A DNA stretch of 64,000 nucleotides, from positions 372,001 to 436,000 of the forward strand of contig NZ_OCNH01000001.1 in assembly GCF_900230225.1 (NCBI RefSeq). Reading direction: 5' to 3'. Below the pieces are notes generated by a model, which saw only the letters and a program-made list of their open reading frames with translations, made no database searches and was not told the DNA's origin. The position numbers and the translations under genes are program-made. The stretch is from Spirosoma fluviale. Its GTDB lineage: Bacteria > Bacteroidota > Bacteroidia > Cytophagales > Spirosomataceae. How positions within the stretch are numbered: the first letter of the stretch is position 1; every line of letters starts with the position of its first letter. Below are positions 16,581 to 25,780 of this stretch, piece by piece.

Positions 16581-18041
16581 TTAGCTCAGCAGTAATTTGT
16601 TGGTTGTAATCTCTATGTTGGGCAGGGGCAAGATGTAGTTGCTCTGCGAGGGCAGCACCGCCGGAGCACTGTTCGAACTGCTCGACTTAGCCGGAAGCGG
16701 CAACAGATTCCTGAGTAAATCGTTGGAACGAAACCCTTCACCCAGCAACTCGATCCGCCGTTCTTTCAGAATGGTGTTGACCAGCGCATCCTGCGTGCCA
16801 ACGGCATTGGCCGGAAACACATAGCTGGCATCGGAGCGATTCCGGACGGCTTTCAGCAGGTTGGTCGCCGTGGTCAGATCGCCGGTTCGGGCTGCGGCTT
16901 CGGCGTAGTTAAGCAGCACTTCCGAATAGCGAATGATAGGCAGATAATCCAGGAAAGGCGAGGGTTTGCTGTATTTGGTCAGAAACTGCACTCCCGATGC
17001 CGTACGGGCAAAGCTTCGCCGGGCATCCGTCGATTTCCACTCGGTATCGCCCCAGATGCCGCTCGGATTCAGGTTGTACTCGGCATTGGCGTTAAAAACG
17101 TAGGGGAACGACGACTGGCCGGTCACGTTATCCGTTTCGGTCATGGGTACCGACAAAATGGACTCCGTGCTGGTGTAGTTCGTGGTGAAAATCTCGACGA
17201 TATTCTGGAGTCTGTGCGTAACCCCCGTAGCCGCCGAATACGGGGCGCTGGCCGACACAATTTTCTTTGCTTCTTCAATGACCTTGGGCCAGTTGCCGCT
17301 GTTCAGGTAAACGCGCGTTTTGAGGGCAATGGCGGTGTTTCGGTGCGCCCTGGTGGTATTGAGCAGGGCCGTCGAGTAGGTAAGCGGCAGGTCGGCTTCG
17401 GCTTCATCCAGGTCTTTCAGAATCTGGGCGTAGACTTCGGCTACCGAGCTGCGTTTCAGATCGTTGTTGGCCGTAGTTGTCTCGGCCTGTAACCGCAGGG
17501 GCAAACCGGGCGAGGTGCCTTTGTTCTCGTTGTGCGGCCGGGCGTAGAGTGTTACCAGGCTGTAATAGCTCAGCGCCCGCAGGAATTTGGCTTCGGCGGT
17601 GTACTGCTTACCGAGGGTGGCACTTATACGAGTTGGATTGTCGGCAATCCCTTTTATAAGGATATTGGCGTTGTTAATCGCCGTATACCCCGCCGACCAG
17701 AAAGCCGCGACAAAGTTTGAGCCTGCATTTAACGTCTGGTTCCAGGCTTCGTAGGCCGTAAACGTATTGCTGGTGCGGTTAATGAATTCTTCGCCACGGG
17801 CTTCCTGATAAATGAGGTAGTTGCCGCCGTAAAAACTTCCGCTTTTAACGGATTTGTAAATGCCGTTCACCAGCCCCAGAATCCGATCGGGGGTATCGAA
17901 GGCATTGGCACCACTGATAGCTGTGGCCGGAACAGGATTGAGTAGCTCCGAGTCGTTGCAGGCCGTGATTGACAAGAGTAGTCCGATGCTTAGGAAGCTG
18001 CCGAAGCGACGAATTTGCGGAATGGTTATGTATGTTTTCAT
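16581..18041 (-). CDS. SusD/RagB family outer-membrane nutrient-binding lipoprotein
   Basis: A 486-residue lipoprotein; the signal ends LLLSITACNDSE with lipobox Cys about residue 28. SusD features follow: the N-terminal ISGANAFDTPDRILGLVNGIY, a TPR-like helical core (YTAEAKFLRALSYYSLVTLYARPH, where the conserved FLRAL helix sits) and the C-terminal RYSEVLLNYAEAAARTGDLTTATNLLKAVRNRS plus KERRIELLGEGFRSNDLLR. It caps the SusC barrel and binds the substrate at the cell surface. The gap to susC is 35 nt. No carbohydrate-degrading enzyme is encoded beside it, so the ligand could be sugar, peptide or something else. Confidence 0.95.
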   Translation of the reverse strand: MKTYITIPQIRRFGSFLSIGLLLSITACNDSELLNPVPATAISGANAFDTPDRILGLVNGIYKSVKSGSFYGGNYLIYQEARGEEFINRTSNTFTAYEAWNQTLNAGSNFVAAFWSAGYTAINNANILIKGIADNPTRISATLGKQYTAEAKFLRALSYYSLVTLYARPHNENKGTSPGLPLRLQAETTTANNDLKRSSVAEVYAQILKDLDEAEADLPLTYSTALLNTTRAHRNTAIALKTRVYLNSGNWPKVIEEAKKIVSASAPYSAATGVTHRLQNIVEIFTTNYTSTESILSVPMTETDNVTGQSSFPYVFNANAEYNLNPSGIWGDTEWKSTDARRSFARTASGVQFLTKYSKPSPFLDYLPIIRYSEVLLNYAEAAARTGDLTTATNLLKAVRNRSDASYVFPANAVGTQDALVNTILKERRIELLGEGFRSNDLLRNLLPLPAKSSSSNSAPAVLPSQSNYILPLPNIEITTNKLLLS

Positions 18042-18076
18042 ACTGATCAGTAATTGGCGTGAGCAGTGGCTGTTGT

Positions 18077-21000
18077 TTAAAATCCTACGTTAAGACCAAA
18101 GGTGAAGGTGCGTGCCTGACCAATGGAATTCTTCTCCACGCCGGGCGTGGTGTTGGAATTTCCATTCGATGACGATTCCGGATCGGCCCCTTTGTAAGGA
18201 GTCAGCAGAAACAGGTTTGACCCCTGCGCATACACCCGTACCGAACTGATACCCACTTTATTCAGCAGTGTAGCTGGCAGGCGGTAGCCGATAGCCGCGT
18301 TCTGCAAGCGCAGGAAATCACCTTTCTGGGCGTTGGTCGATACCGGAAACGACGAACCCGTTGAGGTCTGGTCGTTATACACCAGCCGGGGCACATCGGT
18401 AATGTCGCCGGGTTTCTGCCAGCGCGTGAGGACCTCGGTCGAGTTGTTGTACGCCCGCTGGTCGAGGAGTGTGGCGCGGGTTCCGTTCATGATCAGGTTA
18501 CCGCCCGAAAACGTCAGGTTGAGGTTCGCGTCGAAGTTCTTGTACTTGACCGTATTGGAGAAGCCGCCGTACCACTTGGGCAGTGCATTGCCAATCAGGT
18601 AGTAATCGGCCCCGGTAATGGCCGCTGCTGTCCGGCCGTCCAGGTACGTCCACTGGCTTTCGCCCGGTGCCACCACCTGACTGTACTGAACCTGTTCGCC
18701 CTTGCCGTTGATGAAAATGCGACGGCCATTGTCGGGGTTGACGCCCGCCGTTTTCGCCCCGTACAAACTCCCCACGGAATAGCCTACGCGGGTGATGTTG
18801 GTGGTTTCGTAGGCCACCATCGTTGTCCCAATAATGTCTGTATTGCCCTCCGACAGGGCCGTTACCTTGTTGCGGAGGTTGGTATAATTGAACCCCGCGC
18901 TCCAGGAGAAATCCCCTTTGCGGATGATAGTTCCGGTAATGCCCAACTCAATGCCCCGGTTGTACATAGCCCCCACGTTGCCCAGTATGGCATTGCCCGG
19001 TATGCCTTTCGAAACGGCTTGCGGAGCGCTCAGAATAAGTCCGTTGACATTATTGTTAAAGAACGTGATGTCGGCCTGAACCCGGTCGTTGAAAAAGCCC
19101 AGATCCGCCCCGATGTTGGTCTGATCGCTGGTTTCCCAACCCAGATTCGGGTTGCCCGCCTGCGATATGGCCCAGGTAGCTACGTTACCGTACAGGGAGC
19201 CGCTATACAGTTCCTGCGAGTTAAAGGCATTGGCCAGATTGCCATTACCTACCCGGCCCCAACTGGCGCGTAGTTTGACGTTGCTGAGTGTAGAAGCCAG
19301 CCGGGAGTTCTTGTAGAACCCTTCTTCAGACAAGGCCCAGCCGCCGGAAACACCCCCGAAGTTGCCGTATTTCTTATCCGTTCCCAGTGCCGAATTACCA
19401 TCCCGACGGAAGTTGACAGTCAGAAAATACCGCTTGTTGAAATCGTAGGTCAGCCGGGAAAAGACCGACAGATAAGCCCGTTCGCTGATGTCGTTGCCGG
19501 AAGGTGCAATAACCCCCCAGTTACCCTGATAATCTTGAAAGAACGGATCGGACGTCTGGGTTCGGGTGGCGCCCCATGCCGAATTGTCGAATTTCTGAAC
19601 GTCGTACCCGGCCAGCAGCGATACCGCATGTTTACCGCCAAATGTCTCGTTATAGGTGAGCGTGCTCGCCCAGTCCCAGTTATCGCGCAGGGCCGTTACA
19701 TTCGTGACGGCCCCCCGGCTCGAAAAGCCATTTCCCTGAAGGGGGCTGTCGAAACTGACGTTGTCGGTCCGGAGCCGGTCGATGGAGTAGGTTGTCGTGA
19801 AGTCCAGCCCTTTCAGCAGCTTTGCCGTGGCCCCCAGACTACCGATAATGCGGTCATTGACGGACGAATACCGGTTCAGGTCGAGCAGTGCCACCGGGTT
19901 GCCGAAGTTACTGACAAACTGGTTGTTACCGACGCCAATCGTATTCGGGCTGGCCGGGTTGATGTTGTAACTGCCATCGGCATTATAAGCCGCCACGTTA
20001 GGCGGGAGGGCAATGGCCAGTCGCGCGGCCGAGACGAGCAGAAAGGTGGTGTTGGGCGTCGAGCCGGAATACGGCGACAGGTTGTTGCTCGTATTGTACG
20101 AAATACTGCCTCTCAGTTTCAGCCAGCTCGTTACTTCCTGGTCGATGTTGAAACGGGCGGCTTTCCGGGCAAACTCATTGCCTTTCAGGATGCCGTTTTG
20201 TTTGGTGTAATTGGCCGAGAAGTAATAGGTGGTTGTGGGTGTGCCACCCGATACGCTGATGTTATGACTTTGCGATACCCCCGTTCGGTAGATGTAATCG
20301 TACCAGCGCGTATCCACCGGCGACCCATCGGCGTTGTAGTTCGGGAAGAACAGCGCCGAGGCAACATTGTCATTCCAGGCATTACCACCCAGAATTTTGG
20401 CGTTCAGCACAGCTTCGTTCTTGATCGCGATGAACTGTTCGGCGTTTAGGAGTTCCGGTAACCGCACCGCGTCGGAAACCCCCGCCCAGGTTTCGTAGGT
20501 GATGCGGGGCTTGCCCGCTTTTCCGCGTTTGGTGGTAATGAGCAATACACCGGCCGCTGCTCTGGACCCGTAAATGGACGTCGAAGCGGCATCTTTCAGT
20601 ACATCGATCGACTCAATATCCGCCGGATTTATATCGCCCAGTGGGTTATTGGGTACGGCCGTACTCGCCGATACGTTGCCGGTGTTGATGGGAATACCGT
20701 CGACAACGACCAGCGGGTATGAACTCAGCGAAATGGAATTTACCCCCCGGATTCGGATAACAGGTGGGTTGTTGAGTACCCCATTCGGCTGGGCAATATT
20801 GACCCCGGCCGCCCGGCCCTGCAACGCCTGATCGAAGCTCTGAACGGGTTGTTCCTTAATGGCATCGCCATTGACCCGCACCGCCGAACCCGTAAACTCC
20901 GCTTTCGTCTGTGTGCCGTACCCGACCACCATCACCTCGCTGAGCAGTTTGGTATCGGCACTCAGGTCGATGTTGATGACGGATCGGTTCTGCACAGGCT

Positions 21001-21268
21001 GCTCGATGGAGGTGTAGCCGATGAACGAGAAAATAAGCGTGGCACCCGGCGAAACGGCTAGCTTGAACTTGCCGTCCTGATCAGACGTGGTACCCGCATT
21101 GGAGCCTTTGACCACGACCGATACGCCCGGTAATGTTTCGCCCGTTTGTTTGTCCTTGATAGTGCCCGAAACCGTCTGGCCCTGTGCATAGACGCGACCC
21201 GTTAGAAGCAGGGTAATGAATAGCAAGCCCATTGGTTTGAATAACCGACGTAAAATTCTGTTTAGCAT
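18077..21268 (-). CDS. SusC/RagA family TonB-dependent outer-membrane transporter
   Basis: From the ATG at 21268 the protein is 1063 residues; an upstream ATG at 21304 would add 12 residues before the signal peptide and is less likely. A signal peptide (FKPMGLLFITLLLTGRVYAQ) is followed by a carboxypeptidase-regulatory-like domain (VSGTIKDKQTGETLPGVSVVVKG, GKFKLAV), a TonB-box region (SEVMVVGYGTQ), the plug domain with the SusC signature (INPADIESIDVLKDAASTSIYG, SRAAAGVLLITTKRGK) and a 22-strand-type barrel ending TFGLNVGF. It imports a large nutrient with the SusD partner, powered by TonB. It is the first gene of the unit. Confidence 0.96.
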   Translation of the reverse strand: MLNRILRRLFKPMGLLFITLLLTGRVYAQGQTVSGTIKDKQTGETLPGVSVVVKGSNAGTTSDQDGKFKLAVSPGATLIFSFIGYTSIEQPVQNRSVINIDLSADTKLLSEVMVVGYGTQTKAEFTGSAVRVNGDAIKEQPVQSFDQALQGRAAGVNIAQPNGVLNNPPVIRIRGVNSISLSSYPLVVVDGIPINTGNVSASTAVPNNPLGDINPADIESIDVLKDAASTSIYGSRAAAGVLLITTKRGKAGKPRITYETWAGVSDAVRLPELLNAEQFIAIKNEAVLNAKILGGNAWNDNVASALFFPNYNADGSPVDTRWYDYIYRTGVSQSHNISVSGGTPTTTYYFSANYTKQNGILKGNEFARKAARFNIDQEVTSWLKLRGSISYNTSNNLSPYSGSTPNTTFLLVSAARLAIALPPNVAAYNADGSYNINPASPNTIGVGNNQFVSNFGNPVALLDLNRYSSVNDRIIGSLGATAKLLKGLDFTTTYSIDRLRTDNVSFDSPLQGNGFSSRGAVTNVTALRDNWDWASTLTYNETFGGKHAVSLLAGYDVQKFDNSAWGATRTQTSDPFFQDYQGNWGVIAPSGNDISERAYLSVFSRLTYDFNKRYFLTVNFRRDGNSALGTDKKYGNFGGVSGGWALSEEGFYKNSRLASTLSNVKLRASWGRVGNGNLANAFNSQELYSGSLYGNVATWAISQAGNPNLGWETSDQTNIGADLGFFNDRVQADITFFNNNVNGLILSAPQAVSKGIPGNAILGNVGAMYNRGIELGITGTIIRKGDFSWSAGFNYTNLRNKVTALSEGNTDIIGTTMVAYETTNITRVGYSVGSLYGAKTAGVNPDNGRRIFINGKGEQVQYSQVVAPGESQWTYLDGRTAAAITGADYYLIGNALPKWYGGFSNTVKYKNFDANLNLTFSGGNLIMNGTRATLLDQRAYNNSTEVLTRWQKPGDITDVPRLVYNDQTSTGSSFPVSTNAQKGDFLRLQNAAIGYRLPATLLNKVGISSVRVYAQGSNLFLLTPYKGADPESSSNGNSNTTPGVEKNSIGQARTFTFGLNVGF

Positions 21269-22565
21269 GGTTGTATATTGTTTAGTAGATGGTTGATCAG
21301 GCATCCCACTTATTTATGGCAGATTCATCGCCAAAGCCATGGTTCAGTCTACTAGCTATTGGCTAACGTTTTACCATATACGTCATAAGTGGTAATTCCG
21401 TCTTTGGGGAAAAATTATTAATTAACTTATCCTATAGAATATATAGAATAATAGATTGAACCATAGGTTAAAACCACAAAGCCCTATGAAGTGACCGTTA
21501 TGTCAAATCGTATGGATACCTTCCGTTAGCGACAACAACGGGTAGTTCGGACTTGCGTATGCAGACAGTTCTGTCTGAAATCGGGACAGTGTAACGAAGT
21601 ATGAGTCATCATGGTAGTCCGCCGGGGCGGTTGTAAATTTATAGTTCCTAGTTAAAATTAGGCAGGTTAGCACTAACGCCGACTGGCAAGTTGCTAAGGG
21701 TTCGGTGAGCCTGTCTCTCCCCCTTTCTTTATAAATCCACAGCTACTTTGCAGCCGGGCTGCCGGAGCAGTAGTAAGTGTAAGATGCTGTAAAGGTAAAG
21801 CGGCTGTTTTTACATTTCCAAACTTGTTCTATGAATTTGATAGGAAAAAGAAATTTGATAAATTAAAGACAATAATTACTGAAATTAATCTAATAAAAAG
21901 ACGCCTATTAACTATATATCCCTATAGACTAAACTGTAAATATCTAACAGTCAGCCGGTTAATTTTAGCTTAATGTCTCTTAAAGTAACCGCTTTGCGCT
22001 GGCGTTTGACGAACTACCTGCAACCACTGACCTGACGAGGAGTTCAATGCACTGGTCAGCGAGAAGGCGGTTATTCAGCAGGCTTAACAAAACAAACTAT
22101 ATTAATATATTGAACAGTGCTGATATTTAATTAGCTTTTCCCCCGAATTTACGCAGCATTATAAGGGCAAAAGTGACGATAAATCGCCCACGACGACGCC
22201 TGAAACTAGCTTCATTTTGCTGACCAACGCTTTATTTTAACGTGAATAATAGGGTTAAGTGTGGGGTTAACCCCAGGATGCATACACTTCTTTTTCTTAC
22301 AGAACAGCCCTGTCAGGGGCGACTTATCAATAGAAAAGTGAGGGGAGTTCCGTTTAAAGCGCCGTAGGTGCGACCTGATCAGGTCTTTTAAGGTTGCACC
22401 TACGGCGCTTCAGATAAGTCCGAAGCCATATCAACTAATAACAGGCTGCCCTGACAGGGCTAATTGGCTTATGGCAACGCTGTATATACTCGCTTCAATC
22501 TGACACCAGCCACCGAACAGGTATTGAAGAGCTTGATTGCCAAATGGTATATCCCATTATTCACG
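21269..22565. other. Long gene-free region upstream of susC
   Basis: About 1.3 kb without a convincing reading frame on either strand. It should contain the minus-strand susC promoter and the end of the flavoprotein transcript. The left two thirds are AT-rich with scattered TATA-like runs (for example around 21430-21460 and 21880-21960). The palindrome GGGGTTAACCCC lies at about 22263-22274, and the nested palindromic element at 22306-22461 is annotated separately. No RNA gene was recognised. Confidence 0.55.
22306..22461. repeat. Nested palindromic element
   Basis: Outer arms AGCCCTGTCAGGG (22306-22318) and CCCTGACAGGGCT (22449-22461) are perfect inverted copies. Inside them, 20-bp arms at 22357-22376 and 22391-22410 (AAGCGCCGTAGGTGCGACCT type) pair with one mismatch around a 14-nt loop. 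No coding sequence is present. The layout resembles a small non-autonomous or structural repeat element; whether it is dispersed in the genome cannot be seen here. Confidence 0.7.
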
Positions 22566-23198
22566 TTATTTTGGACCAGACAGATAAGCCGGTAACGGAA
22601 CGTCTTTATCACCTTCTTTGGGTATGGGCGTCAGCCGAACTGTTTGCAACGGAATGACACCCGCCCAGGTAGGTAAGTGCTCATCTTCGGGATCGTCGCC
22701 GGGGCCGCCGGTTCGTACTTTGGCCGAGGATTCGGCCAGCGAAAATGCCAACACGGTGGTTTTTCGCATTTCGCTGTCCGTCGTTGGGCGCAGGTCGTCC
22801 CAGCGGTTGGGTATGAGGTGATCGGTAATCAGGGCCAGAGCTTCCATGCGTTCGGCTTCGTCGGTTACTTTTTCGGCTGAGGCAAAAATGACGACCGAAC
22901 GATAATTGACCGAGTGGTGAAACGCCGACTTTGCCAGCACTAGCCCATCGGCCAGCATCACCGAAATACAGACCGGATTTCCCTGCTCGATAGACCGGAT
23001 AAAATGACTGCCCACCGACCCGTGAATGTAGAGCTTATCGCCCTTCCGGGCAAAGGCAGTTGGAATGGCCATCGGTTGCCCATCCAGTACGTAACTGACC
23101 GTGCAAAAAAGGGCTTCATCCAGGATGGGATGGATGGTTTCGGCGTCGTAATGGGCGCGTTTCGCTAAACGGCTGGGGGTAGTGCGAGTGGTTTGCAT
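22566..23198 (-). CDS. Pyridoxamine 5'-phosphate oxidase-family FMN-binding split-barrel protein
   Basis: A 210-residue cytoplasmic protein of the Pyridox_ox_2 type: HPILDEALFCTVSYVLDGQPMAIPTAFARKGD gives the first strands of the split barrel, DKLYIHGSVGSHFIRSIEQ the FMN phosphate-binding region, and NYRSVVIFASAEKV the following strands. Relatives include 5-nitroimidazole-resistance-like and PNPOx-like flavoproteins; the exact reaction is not predictable. It is transcribed divergently from the MocR regulator, with about 86 bp between the ATGs if the regulator starts at 23285, which suggests that the regulator controls it. Confidence 0.9.
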   Translation of the reverse strand: MQTTRTTPSRLAKRAHYDAETIHPILDEALFCTVSYVLDGQPMAIPTAFARKGDKLYIHGSVGSHFIRSIEQGNPVCISVMLADGLVLAKSAFHHSVNYRSVVIFASAEKVTDEAERMEALALITDHLIPNRWDDLRPTTDSEMRKTTVLAFSLAESSAKVRTGGPGDDPEDEHLPTWAGVIPLQTVRLTPIPKEGDKDVPLPAYLSGPK

Positions 23199-23284
23199 TG
23201 GAATACTTGCTTTTGATGCACCAAATGTCTTGTTTTATCGGTCTATGCAAATCGTCCGGTTTGGATAAATCAGCTAGTCCGGTT

Positions 23285-24859
23285 ATGGTCCCCTTTAAGT
23301 CATTAATTCAGGTTGACAAGACATTGTCTACGCCCGTTTTTGTTCAGCTGAGTAACCAGCTTGGTCACCTCATCCGGCAGGGAACACTCGCGCCGGGGCA
23401 ACGGCTGCCAGGTACCCGCCAACTTGCTGAACTACTGGAGCTGAATCGGCAAACCATCGTGTCGGCCTACGAAGAAGGACTGGCGCAGGGATGGCTCGAA
23501 AGTCGGTCGGGCAGCGGAACCTATGTCGCCGATCATTTTCCGGATATAAAACCGCAGGGATTAGAGGTCACAAGTGCTGGTCAATCAGCAATAAATAGCC
23601 TGTCCAGCGGAAGCAGGCCCGCGAATGAGCAGCCGGGTTACGCGTTTGAATCGGTGGATTTTCTGGTCCGGCCGGTATTGACGAATCAGGCCGGGTTGCG
23701 CCTGGACGATGGTTTTCCGGATATTCGACTGGCTCCGATGGAGGAACTGAGCCGGGCGTATCGGTCGTATTTTCGGTGGGGCAACCCCCAGCAACATTTT
23801 GGCTACAGCGACACCAAAGGCCACTCGTTACTCCGGGAGCAGTTGTCGACTTACCTGAATGAAACCCGTGGCCTGCAAACTACGCCGGACAATGTGTTGA
23901 TTACCCGAGGGAGTATCATGGGCCTTCATCTGGCCAGTCAGGTTCTGTTGCGACCGGGCGACGTAGTTGTGGTGGGCGAAACAACCTGGGCGGGGGCTAC
24001 CATGAACTTTAGAAAAACGGGCGCAACGGTGCTGACCGTACCCGTCGACCAGTATGGGTTGCAGGTGGATGCGCTGGAGGCAATTTGCCAGACGCAGCGC
24101 ATCCGGATGGTGTTCGTGACGCCCCACCATCATTACCCTACCACCGTAACCCTCCGCGCCGACCGGCGTATCAAACTGCTGCAACTGGCTGAACAATATG
24201 GTTTTGCTATCCTGGAAGATGATTACGATTATGATTTTCACTACCTCAGCCGCCCCATTCTGCCCCTCGCCAGCGCCGACCGGCGAGGGATGGTCGTTTA
24301 CGTCGGATCGCTGACAAAATCTGTGGCACCTGCGTTTCGGGTGGGGTACGTGGTGGCTCCTGTAGCCCTGATCGACGAACTGGCCCGCCACCGGCGCATC
24401 ATTGACCGGCAGGGCGACCCGATGCTCGAATTTGCCATTGGGCAGCTGTTCAAAACGGGAGATATGAAACGACATTTCCGCAAGACGCTGCGAGCTTACC
24501 ACGCCCGACGCGATCACTTCTGCGACCTGCTGGCGAGTGAATTACCTGGCGTTATTCAATTCAATAAACCCGACGGCGGACTGGCGGTCTGGGCTTCTTT
24601 CGATCCGGCAATTGATATGGAGTTGCTGGCCCAACGGGCGGGGCACAATGGACTGTATCTGTCAAATGGCTTATTTCATAACCCACCCGGACAGCGGCTT
24701 AACAGCACCCGCCTGGGCTTTGCGTCGAGTTCAGAAGAGGAGCTGGAACGGAGTGTGGCAGTGCTGAAAAAGGTGATACAACAGGCTTATCTGGTTAGCC
24801 CACCCAGTAATGCAGAGACTACCCAGAAACCGAGTAATAAAAGTAACGAGCGTAAATAG
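23285..24859 (+). CDS. MocR/PdxR-family transcriptional regulator (GntR HTH fused to aminotransferase)
   Basis: From the ATG at 23285 the protein is 524 residues. Residues about 10-80 are a GntR winged helix (PVFVQLSNQLGHLIRQGTLAPG, LPGTRQLAELLELNRQTIVSAYEEG). Residues 130-500 are a fold-type I aminotransferase domain with NVLITRGSIMGLHLASQVLLRPGD, the VTPHHHYPT segment, AILEDDYDYDF and the PLP lysine in VYVGSLTKSVAPAFRVGYV. MocR regulators sense PLP or amino acids. An earlier start at 23198 would overlap the divergent gene's ATG and adds unconserved residues. Its 3' end overlaps the converging membrane-protein gene by 73 bp. Confidence 0.92.
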   Translation: MVPFKSLIQVDKTLSTPVFVQLSNQLGHLIRQGTLAPGQRLPGTRQLAELLELNRQTIVSAYEEGLAQGWLESRSGSGTYVADHFPDIKPQGLEVTSAGQSAINSLSSGSRPANEQPGYAFESVDFLVRPVLTNQAGLRLDDGFPDIRLAPMEELSRAYRSYFRWGNPQQHFGYSDTKGHSLLREQLSTYLNETRGLQTTPDNVLITRGSIMGLHLASQVLLRPGDVVVVGETTWAGATMNFRKTGATVLTVPVDQYGLQVDALEAICQTQRIRMVFVTPHHHYPTTVTLRADRRIKLLQLAEQYGFAILEDDYDYDFHYLSRPILPLASADRRGMVVYVGSLTKSVAPAFRVGYVVAPVALIDELARHRRIIDRQGDPMLEFAIGQLFKTGDMKRHFRKTLRAYHARRDHFCDLLASELPGVIQFNKPDGGLAVWASFDPAIDMELLAQRAGHNGLYLSNGLFHNPPGQRLNSTRLGFASSSEEELERSVAVLKKVIQQAYLVSPPSNAETTQKPSNKSNERK

Positions 24860-25542
24860 ACCCGACCCCGTTCACGCCGGGTCATTAGCCTCCAGGGCTT
24901 GATGACCTTATCGAAAGCGCGGCTCAACAGCAGGAAGCTGCCGAGGAATATACCACCTCCCAAAAGGCCCGCCAGGAACGCCAGGGCTCCGTTACTGGCG
25001 CAAGCCAGTGTACAGGCTAGTGCAACTGCGTAAGAACTCAGTAGAATACCCAGCAGGAACAGCAGTATAAACCCAATCCGCTTACCGGTCTGATCTTTAA
25101 TAGGTTGTTCCTGTACCGAAATTGGGGCCTCATAAAAGGCCGGGTTAGTTGCTTTTAGGTTCGGCGATGGCACTAATGTATCGGACCGCACTTCTATTCG
25201 CCGATTGCCCCAGGCTGTTTGGCTAAACGTTGGCTGTTGTAAGTTGGTAGCCCAAAAGCCGCCTAGCAGGGTAAATAGCAGATAATTGGTCATAAACGCT
25301 CCGAAAAGCCAACGTCTGCTAACCCAATACGATTGCCTGGCGATGCGAGCCGATTGTGTTTGTATGAATAATGCCCCTGCGGCAAGTACCAAAATCAACA
25401 GAATCAAATAGCCTGCGGACCAGCTTTCCAGCAAATTCATACCCAGCAGCAGTCCATTGGCTGCGTTACTGACTTCGCAGAGAATAAGTAATGCAATCGC
25501 TGCTCGACTGTGTTGGCTGGCCCAACGGGAAAGGTTTTTCAT
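24787..25542 (-). CDS. Integral membrane protein of unknown function
   Basis: From the ATG at 25542 the protein is 251 residues with about six membrane helices: two near the N-terminus (IALLILCEVSNAANGLLLGM and AGYLILLILVLAAGALFI), one at GAFMTNYLLFTLLGGFWA, then a polar periplasmic or cytoplasmic loop of roughly 60 residues, and three more (IGFILLFLLGILLSSYAVAL, NGALAFLAGLLGGGIFLGSF, SLLLLLGFWVVSALLGG). No family was recognised. The ORF could begin at 25575, adding 11 residues. Its 3' end overlaps the MocR gene by 73 bp on the opposite strand. Confidence 0.72.
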   Translation of the reverse strand: MKNLSRWASQHSRAAIALLILCEVSNAANGLLLGMNLLESWSAGYLILLILVLAAGALFIQTQSARIARQSYWVSRRWLFGAFMTNYLLFTLLGGFWATNLQQPTFSQTAWGNRRIEVRSDTLVPSPNLKATNPAFYEAPISVQEQPIKDQTGKRIGFILLFLLGILLSSYAVALACTLACASNGALAFLAGLLGGGIFLGSFLLLSRAFDKVIKPWRLMTRRERGRVYLRSLLLLLGFWVVSALLGGLTR

Positions 25543-25700
25543 AAAAAACTTAGGTGGGATAAGACGGATAGTCATCCGTTCATTCTGTCAAGTTTATTGT
25601 AAAAAATGACAGTAGCAAGTATTATTGATTTGCCTGCTTCCAGACCTTGTATTCGCCTGGCATACAGCGGGTGCAGAGCCGATACAGGTCCTTATTGTAT

Positions 25701-25772
25701 TATAGAGATACATAGAGGAGAACAGTAATAAAAATCTCTGTGAATCTCTGTTTTCTCCGTGCATCTCTGTGA
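25701..25772. repeat. Imperfect inverted repeat of CACAGAGATGCACGGAG type
   Basis: The left arm (25701-25725, TATAGAGATACATAGAGGAG...) pairs imperfectly with the right arm (25745-25771, containing CTCCGTGCATCTCTGTG). The right side is internally repetitive (AATCTCTGTG.., CATCTCTGTG). It lies between the membrane protein and Ada-like genes and is similar in style to the repeat at 4217-4282; I recall such CACAGAG-type repeats as common intergenic elements in Bacteroidota. Confidence 0.6.
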
Positions 25773-25780
25773 CAAAAACC

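Noticed and set aside
19535-20449. 304-codon plus-strand ORF inside the SusC gene
   Set aside because: It is antisense to a clear SusC barrel and has low-complexity, Arg/Val-rich composition typical of a shadow frame.
23828-24517. 229-codon minus-strand ORF inside the MocR gene
   Set aside because: It is antisense to the aminotransferase domain; no domain was recognised.
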